Made by a program: the position numbers and the translations under genes
Notes under the pieces: model-generated
Seen by the model: only the letters and a program-made list of their open reading frames with translations
Database searches by the model: none
What the model was told of the DNA's origin: nothing
Shown here: piece by piece, positions 3,837-7,485 of the stretch
How positions within the stretch are numbered: the first letter of the stretch is position 1
How the letters are laid out: every line of letters starts with the position of its first letter
Source of the DNA: RGIG8748 sp045532255
Lineage (GTDB): Bacteria > Bacillota > Clostridia > UMGS1810
Direction of reading: 5' to 3'
Length of the DNA stretch: 7,485 nucleotides
Assembly: GCA_045532255.1 (NCBI GenBank)
Contig: JAZSFO010000064.1
Coordinates: 1 to 7,485, forward strand

Positions 3837-6464
3837 TTTTAATTTTTCTATGCTTTCGAGTACCTTAGAGAGCATTGTCTTGTACTTTTCTCCCTTTGCC
3901 TTTTCCTCGTCAACTATCTTTTGAGGTGCTTTCTCCACAAAAGAAGCATTGGAAAGCTTGCTTTCTACTCTCTTTATTTCATCCTCGAGCTTTTTCTGTT
4001 CCTGGGTGAGTCTTTCTATCTCCTTGGATTTGTCAACAAGCTCATCCAGAGGAATATATATCTGTGCTCCCTCGGTAACCGCATTAACCGCATTGTCGCC
4101 AACTCCCGCCATATCGTTCTGTATAACGGTTTCGGACGCACTTGCAAGTTTTTCGAAGAATACTTCTGTACCCTCAAAAATTTCCTTGTTGTCTGTAACT
4201 ATGATTACCTTTGCCTTCTTTGAGGGAACAACATTCATCTGTGTTCTTAAGTTACGGATACTTCTTATGGCATCCATAACGAGTTGCATGCGCTTTTCAT
4301 CCTCAGGGAAAGAATGCTTATCATCATATTTGGGCCACTCGGAAATCATAATGCTTTCCTCACCGGTGGGAAGATATCCGAATATCTCTTCTGTAATAAA
4401 CGGCATAAAGGGATGAAGAAGCTTAAGTGTATTTACAAGTATATACGAAAGTACCTTCTGTGCAACCTTGTCGGATCCTGATGTCTCATACAGACGGGGT
4501 TTAACAAGCTCAATATACCAGTCGCAGTAGTTATCCCATATAAAGTCATAGAGCTTAGATACCGCAACGCCGAGTTCAAACTTTTCGAGGTTGTCTGTAA
4601 CCTCTTTTGCAAGAGTATTGAACGAGCTTATAATCCACTTATCCTCGCATTTAAGCTCGGAAGCGGCGGGAAGCTCTACCTTGTCTATATCGAGATTCAT
4701 AAGAAGAAATCTTGATGCATTCCATATCTTATTGGCAAAGTTTCTGCTTGCCTCTACCCTCTCCTTGTAGTAACGCATATCGTTTCCGGGTGAGTTTCCT
4801 GTAGCAAGGGTAAATCTTAATGCGTCTGCACCGTACTCGGCAATAACCTCAAGAGGATCAATACCGTTACCTAAAGACTTACTCATCTTTCTGCCCTGGC
4901 TGTCTCTTACTATACCGTGTATAAACACATACTTAAACGGTTCTTTGTCCATGTGCTCCATAGCAGAGAATATCATTCTTGCAACCCAGAAGAATATGAT
5001 ATCGTATCCTGTTACAAGTACGCTTGTGGGGTAGAAATACTTGAGATCCTCAGTATTTTCGGGCCAGCCAAGTGTGGAGAACGGCCAGAGTGCCGAGCTG
5101 AACCATGTATCGAGAACATCGGGGTCCTGCTTCATAGGTTTACCGCACTTGGGGCATACCTTAACCTCGTCCTTGGAAACAACCGTCTCACCGCATTCGC
5201 AGTAGTATGCAGGAATTCTGTGACCCCACCAAAGCTGACGGGATATACACCAGTCATGTACATTTTCCATCCAGTTAAGGTAGGTCTTACTGAAGCGGTC
5301 GGGAACAAATTTGATTGTACCGTCATTTACAACCTCTATTGCCTTTTCTGCAAGAGGCTTCATCTTTACGAACCATTGCTTTGAAGTGATAGGTTCAACT
5401 GTGGTTGAGCATCTGTAGCACTGACCTACATTGTGCTTGTGGGGAACTACCTTTACAAGAAGTCCCTCTGCCTCAAGGTCTGCTACCATTGCTTTTCTTG
5501 CTTCGTAACGGTCCATTCCCTCATACATACCGCCATAGGAATTAACTGTTGCATCGTCATTTAATACCTTAATCTGTTCAAGATTGTGTCTTAATCCCAC
5601 CTCGAAGTCATTGGGATCGTGAGCAGGGGTAATCTTAACACAGCCCGTACCGAATTCCTTGTCAACATATTCGTCGGCAATTACGGGTATCTCTCTTCCT
5701 ACAAGAGGAAGAATGAGGGTCTTTCCTACAAGATGGGTATATCTTTCGTCCTCGGGATGAACAGCAACAGCGGTATCGCCGAGAAGTGTCTCGGGTCTTG
5801 TTGTTGCAATCTCTATAAATTCATCGGAATCCTTTACAGGATATTTGATATGCCAGAAAAATCCGTCCTGCTCCTCGTACTCTACCTCTGCATCGGAAAG
5901 TGCAGTGATACAGTGGGGACACCAGTTGATTATTCTGTTGCCCTGATATATAAGGTCCTTTTCGTAGAGCTTAACAAATACCTCTTTGACAGCCTCCGAG
6001 CAACCCTCGTCCATTGTAAAGCGCTCTCTTGACCAGTCGCATGAGCAACCGAGCTTCTTTATCTGATTGATAATACGGCTACCGAATTTATTCTTCCAAT
6101 CCCATACTCTCTCGAGGAACTTGTCCCTACCGAGATCATATCTTGTAAGCCCTTCCTCTTTGCGGAGAGCTTCTTCTACCTTAATCTGTGTAGCAATACC
6201 TGCATGGTCTGTTCCGGGAATCCAAAGCGCATTGTAGCCTGCCATTCTCTTGTAACGGACAAGTATATCCTGAAGTGTCTCGTCAAGAGCATGACCCATG
6301 TGAAGCTGACCTGTAACATTCGGGGGCGGAATTACAACCGTAAAGGGTTCTTTTGACTCATCGGCAGACGCACCAAAATAGTTATTCTCTACCCAATTTT
6401 CATATATTCTGTCCTCAACCTCAGCAGGATTATACTGCTTGGCGAGTTCTCTTTTTGAAGCCAT
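3834..6464 (-). CDS. valS: Valyl-tRNA synthetase
   Basis: An 876-residue class I synthetase that charges tRNA-Val and hydrolyses mischarged Thr-tRNA. In order (numbering from the ATG at 6464): PPPNVTGQLHMGHALD with the HIGH-type motif HMGH (55-58); a CPHC knuckle (182-185); the CP1 editing domain with TTRPETLLGDTAVAVHP (221-237) and PAHDPNDFEVG; a Cys-x-x-Cys pair (349/352); a four-cysteine zinc ribbon (422, 424, 437, 440); KMSKS (526-530); the anticodon-binding domain; and a charged C-terminal coiled coil over about the last 75 residues that ends at the stop. Length matches bacterial ValRS (B. subtilis about 880). The start was chosen because GAGAGG lies 10 bases upstream; a longer in-frame TTG reading would overlap the upstream gene. 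No T-box leader is evident between the upstream genes and valS. Confidence 0.98.
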   Translation of the reverse strand: MASKRELAKQYNPAEVEDRIYENWVENNYFGASADESKEPFTVVIPPPNVTGQLHMGHALDETLQDILVRYKRMAGYNALWIPGTDHAGIATQIKVEEALRKEEGLTRYDLGRDKFLERVWDWKNKFGSRIINQIKKLGCSCDWSRERFTMDEGCSEAVKEVFVKLYEKDLIYQGNRIINWCPHCITALSDAEVEYEEQDGFFWHIKYPVKDSDEFIEIATTRPETLLGDTAVAVHPEDERYTHLVGKTLILPLVGREIPVIADEYVDKEFGTGCVKITPAHDPNDFEVGLRHNLEQIKVLNDDATVNSYGGMYEGMDRYEARKAMVADLEAEGLLVKVVPHKHNVGQCYRCSTTVEPITSKQWFVKMKPLAEKAIEVVNDGTIKFVPDRFSKTYLNWMENVHDWCISRQLWWGHRIPAYYCECGETVVSKDEVKVCPKCGKPMKQDPDVLDTWFSSALWPFSTLGWPENTEDLKYFYPTSVLVTGYDIIFFWVARMIFSAMEHMDKEPFKYVFIHGIVRDSQGRKMSKSLGNGIDPLEVIAEYGADALRFTLATGNSPGNDMRYYKERVEASRNFANKIWNASRFLLMNLDIDKVELPAASELKCEDKWIISSFNTLAKEVTDNLEKFELGVAVSKLYDFIWDNYCDWYIELVKPRLYETSGSDKVAQKVLSYILVNTLKLLHPFMPFITEEIFGYLPTGEESIMISEWPKYDDKHSFPEDEKRMQLVMDAIRSIRNLRTQMNVVPSKKAKVIIVTDNKEIFEGTEVFFEKLASASETVIQNDMAGVGDNAVNAVTEGAQIYIPLDELVDKSKEIERLTQEQKKLEDEIKRVESKLSNASFVEKAPQKIVDEEKAKGEKYKTMLSKVLESIEKLK

Positions 6465-6474
6465 TGATTTCAAT

Positions 6475-6480
6475 CCTCTC
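6475..6480 (-). promoter_or_regulatory. valS ribosome binding site overlapping the upstream stop codon
   Basis: GAGAGG on the minus strand lies 10 bases before the ATG at 6464 and overlaps the TGA of the small membrane protein (6481-6479). It fixes the valS start and suggests coupling between the two cistrons. Confidence 0.6.
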
Positions 6481-6655
6481 ACAATAACATTATACAAATA
6501 ACACCCGCAAGGGTGATTACATATAAAATTGATTTAAATACTATTTCCTGCTTCTCGGTAGGTTCTTCCTTAAGAATAAGGGCAAGCACCTTGCCCGCAG
6601 TATAGTTCAAAATCAAAACTACAATAAGTACGGCAAAAATTATGTATTTAATCAT
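6479..6655 (-). CDS. Small two-segment membrane protein, function unknown
   Basis: A 58-residue hydrophobic protein that I do not recognise. The first membrane segment spans about residues 4-28 and reads through Asn17-Tyr-Thr-Ala-Gly into a second hydrophobic stretch. A charged loop with KEEPTEKQE (about 29-37) follows, then a second membrane segment over about residues 42-58 that ends the protein. The ATG at 6655 was chosen because TGGAGA sits 5-6 bases upstream; a longer reading to 6733 would run through the pfkA terminator hairpin and adds no sensible N-terminus. It lies between the pfkA terminator and valS, 14 bases from the valS start, so it is probably the first gene of a valS-folC transcript. 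No signal-peptide cleavage site or catalytic motif is visible. Confidence 0.7.
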   Translation of the reverse strand: MIKYIIFAVLIVVLILNYTAGKVLALILKEEPTEKQEIVFKSILYVITLAGVICIMLL

Positions 6656-6704
6656 AATATTCTCCAAAATAAATATATATGCACAATATGCGTAAAATAT
6701 GTAT

Positions 6705-6727
6705 ATCGGAGTACTGGGTACTCCGAT
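6705..6727 (-). terminator. Stem-loop terminator after pfkA
   Basis: ATCGGAGTAC (6727-6718 on the minus strand) and GTACTCCGAT (6714-6705) form a perfect 10-bp stem with a 3-base loop (CCA), starting 11 bases after the pfkA stop. Downstream, ATACATATTTTA is U-rich but broken, so termination may be only partial. It separates pfkA from the small membrane gene and valS. Confidence 0.65.
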
Positions 6728-6738
6728 TGACATGCAAA

Positions 6739-7485
6739 TTATTTGGAAAGTGTTCCTACAAGCTTATAAAGCTCTTCGTCTACAGTTTTCTTCATATTAA
6801 GACCTTCTGTAATATCGAAGTCTGTTATCCTGCCGTCCTTTATGCCGACAACTCTGTTTGACTTGCCCTGGGCGAGAAGCTGTACTGCTTTAACACCCAT
6901 CTTTGTTGCAGTAACTCTGTCTCTTACTGTGGGCGAACCGCCTCTCTGAACATGTCCGAGAATTGTTGCTCTTGTCTCTACTCCTGTCTTTTCTTCAATG
7001 TCCTTTGCCATCTTTTTAAGATCTATTCCCATAAGCTCGGAAACAACTACAATGCTGTGCTTTCTGCCATTTTCTCTGCCCTTTTTGATAGGTTCTACTA
7101 TATCCTTTTCAAAGTCATAGGGGATTTCGGGCACAATAACAGCCTCTGCACCGCATGCTATGGCAACATCTATTGCCACATAGCCTGCACCTGCTCCCAT
7201 AACCTCAAGTACAGAGCATCTGTGGTGTGATGCACATGTATCTGCGAGCTTGTCTGCAGCTTCAAGTGCTGTATTGAGGGCTGTATCAAAGCCGATTGTA
7301 TATTCTGTAGAAGCTATATCATTGTCAATAGTACACGGAATACCAACGCAAGGAATTCCACGCATTGAAAGGTCAAACGCACCTCTGAAAGAGCCATCAC
7401 CGCCCATTACAACGATACCTTCAATTCCCTCTTTCTTGCAGTTATCAATAGGTTTCTGCATACCCTCTTCGGTTTTAAATAAAGG
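6739..7485 (-). CDS. pfkA: 6-phosphofructokinase (5' end outside the window)
   Basis: The C-terminal 248 residues are visible; the frame stays open to the right edge (FKTEEG precedes the first internal ATG at 7461), so the N-terminus with the first ATP loop is missing. The enzyme phosphorylates fructose 6-phosphate in glycolysis. Visible residue n corresponds to about n+73 in E. coli PfkA at first. GGDGS (28-32) has Gly at position 104, the ATP-type residue. TIDND (52-56) carries catalytic Asp127. Arg89 matches Arg162. TRATILGHVQRGGSP holds counterparts of Arg243, His249 and Arg252. Two substitutions stand out: Cys51 at E. coli Gly124 (PGTIDND becomes PCTIDND), and Ala98 at Arg171 (EVMGR becomes EVMGA). 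The family call is firm; full catalytic competence and donor choice are less certain. Confidence 0.93.
   Translation of the reverse strand, partial: PLFKTEEGMQKPIDNCKKEGIEGIVVMGGDGSFRGAFDLSMRGIPCVGIPCTIDNDIASTEYTIGFDTALNTALEAADKLADTCASHHRCSVLEVMGAGAGYVAIDVAIACGAEAVIVPEIPYDFEKDIVEPIKKGRENGRKHSIVVVSELMGIDLKKMAKDIEEKTGVETRATILGHVQRGGSPTVRDRVTATKMGVKAVQLLAQGKSNRVVGIKDGRITDFDITEGLNMKKTVDEELYKLVGTLSK

Noticed and set aside
6465..6497. Longer valS starting at TTG 6497
   Set aside because: The extra 11 residues overlap the upstream gene and match no ValRS N-terminus. The ATG at 6464 has GAGAGG upstream.
6656..6704. Possible promoter (TTTACG, 17 bases, TTTATT) for the small gene and valS
   Set aside because: Only 4 of 6 matches in each element in very AT-rich DNA, too weak to annotate although a promoter is expected here.
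6656..6733. Longer form of the small membrane protein starting at 6733
   Set aside because: The extension would be encoded by the pfkA terminator hairpin and an AT-rich spacer. The internal ATG at 6655 has a good ribosome site.
6465..6738. T-box riboswitch upstream of valS
   Set aside because: I looked for a specifier stem and the conserved T-box sequence before a terminator. The gap is too short and holds only the pfkA stem-loop and a small gene.

Overview
The window looks like a chromosomal segment of a low-to-moderate GC, endospore-forming Firmicute of the class Clostridia, most probably a gut-type Oscillospirales/Ruminococcaceae member. That placement is inferred from protein flavour, the complete spoIIA locus and strong AGGAGG-type ribosome binding sites. 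Species-level identity cannot be read from the sequence. Every convincing protein gene is on the minus strand, so transcription runs from high to low coordinates. The large plus-strand reading frames are shadows of these genes.

Layout in transcription order: (1) 7485-6739, the 3' three-quarters of a 6-phosphofructokinase gene (pfkA), running off the right edge and closed by a 10-bp stem-loop at 6705-6727. (2) 6655-6479, a 58-residue protein with two predicted membrane segments and unknown role. (3) 6464-3834, valS, complete valyl-tRNA synthetase. (4) 3832-2573, folC, dihydrofolate/folylpolyglutamate synthase, starting one base after the valS stop. (5) 2561-2534, a sigma-H-type promoter overlapping a weak Spo0A-box-like sequence. 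(6) 2504-1003, the spoIIA operon: spoIIAA (anti-anti-sigma), spoIIAB (anti-sigma kinase), sigF (forespore sigma factor). (7) 997-212, a short QueG-family iron-sulfur/cobalamin protein, 5 bases after sigF and apparently in the same transcript. (8) 211-1, non-coding, dominated by a 108-base imperfect foldback at 79-186.

Two functional blocks abut here. pfkA, valS and folC are housekeeping genes (glycolysis, translation, folate/one-carbon metabolism). spoIIAA-spoIIAB-sigF is the partner-switching module that activates the first forespore-specific sigma factor after asymmetric division. SpoIIAB holds sigma-F inactive and phosphorylates SpoIIAA; unphosphorylated SpoIIAA releases sigma-F. The promoter between folC and spoIIAA would let the module be switched on by Spo0A/sigma-H at sporulation onset, although no strong terminator separates it from valS-folC.

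The points most worth a second look are the 79-186 foldback, a predicted hairpin that buries the sigF start and contains the spoIIAB stop (1703-1737), active-site substitutions in the phosphofructokinase (Cys at E. coli Gly124, Ala at Arg171), and the QueG-like gene as the distal cistron of a sporulation operon. I saw no mobile-element gene, CRISPR array, rRNA or intact tRNA.
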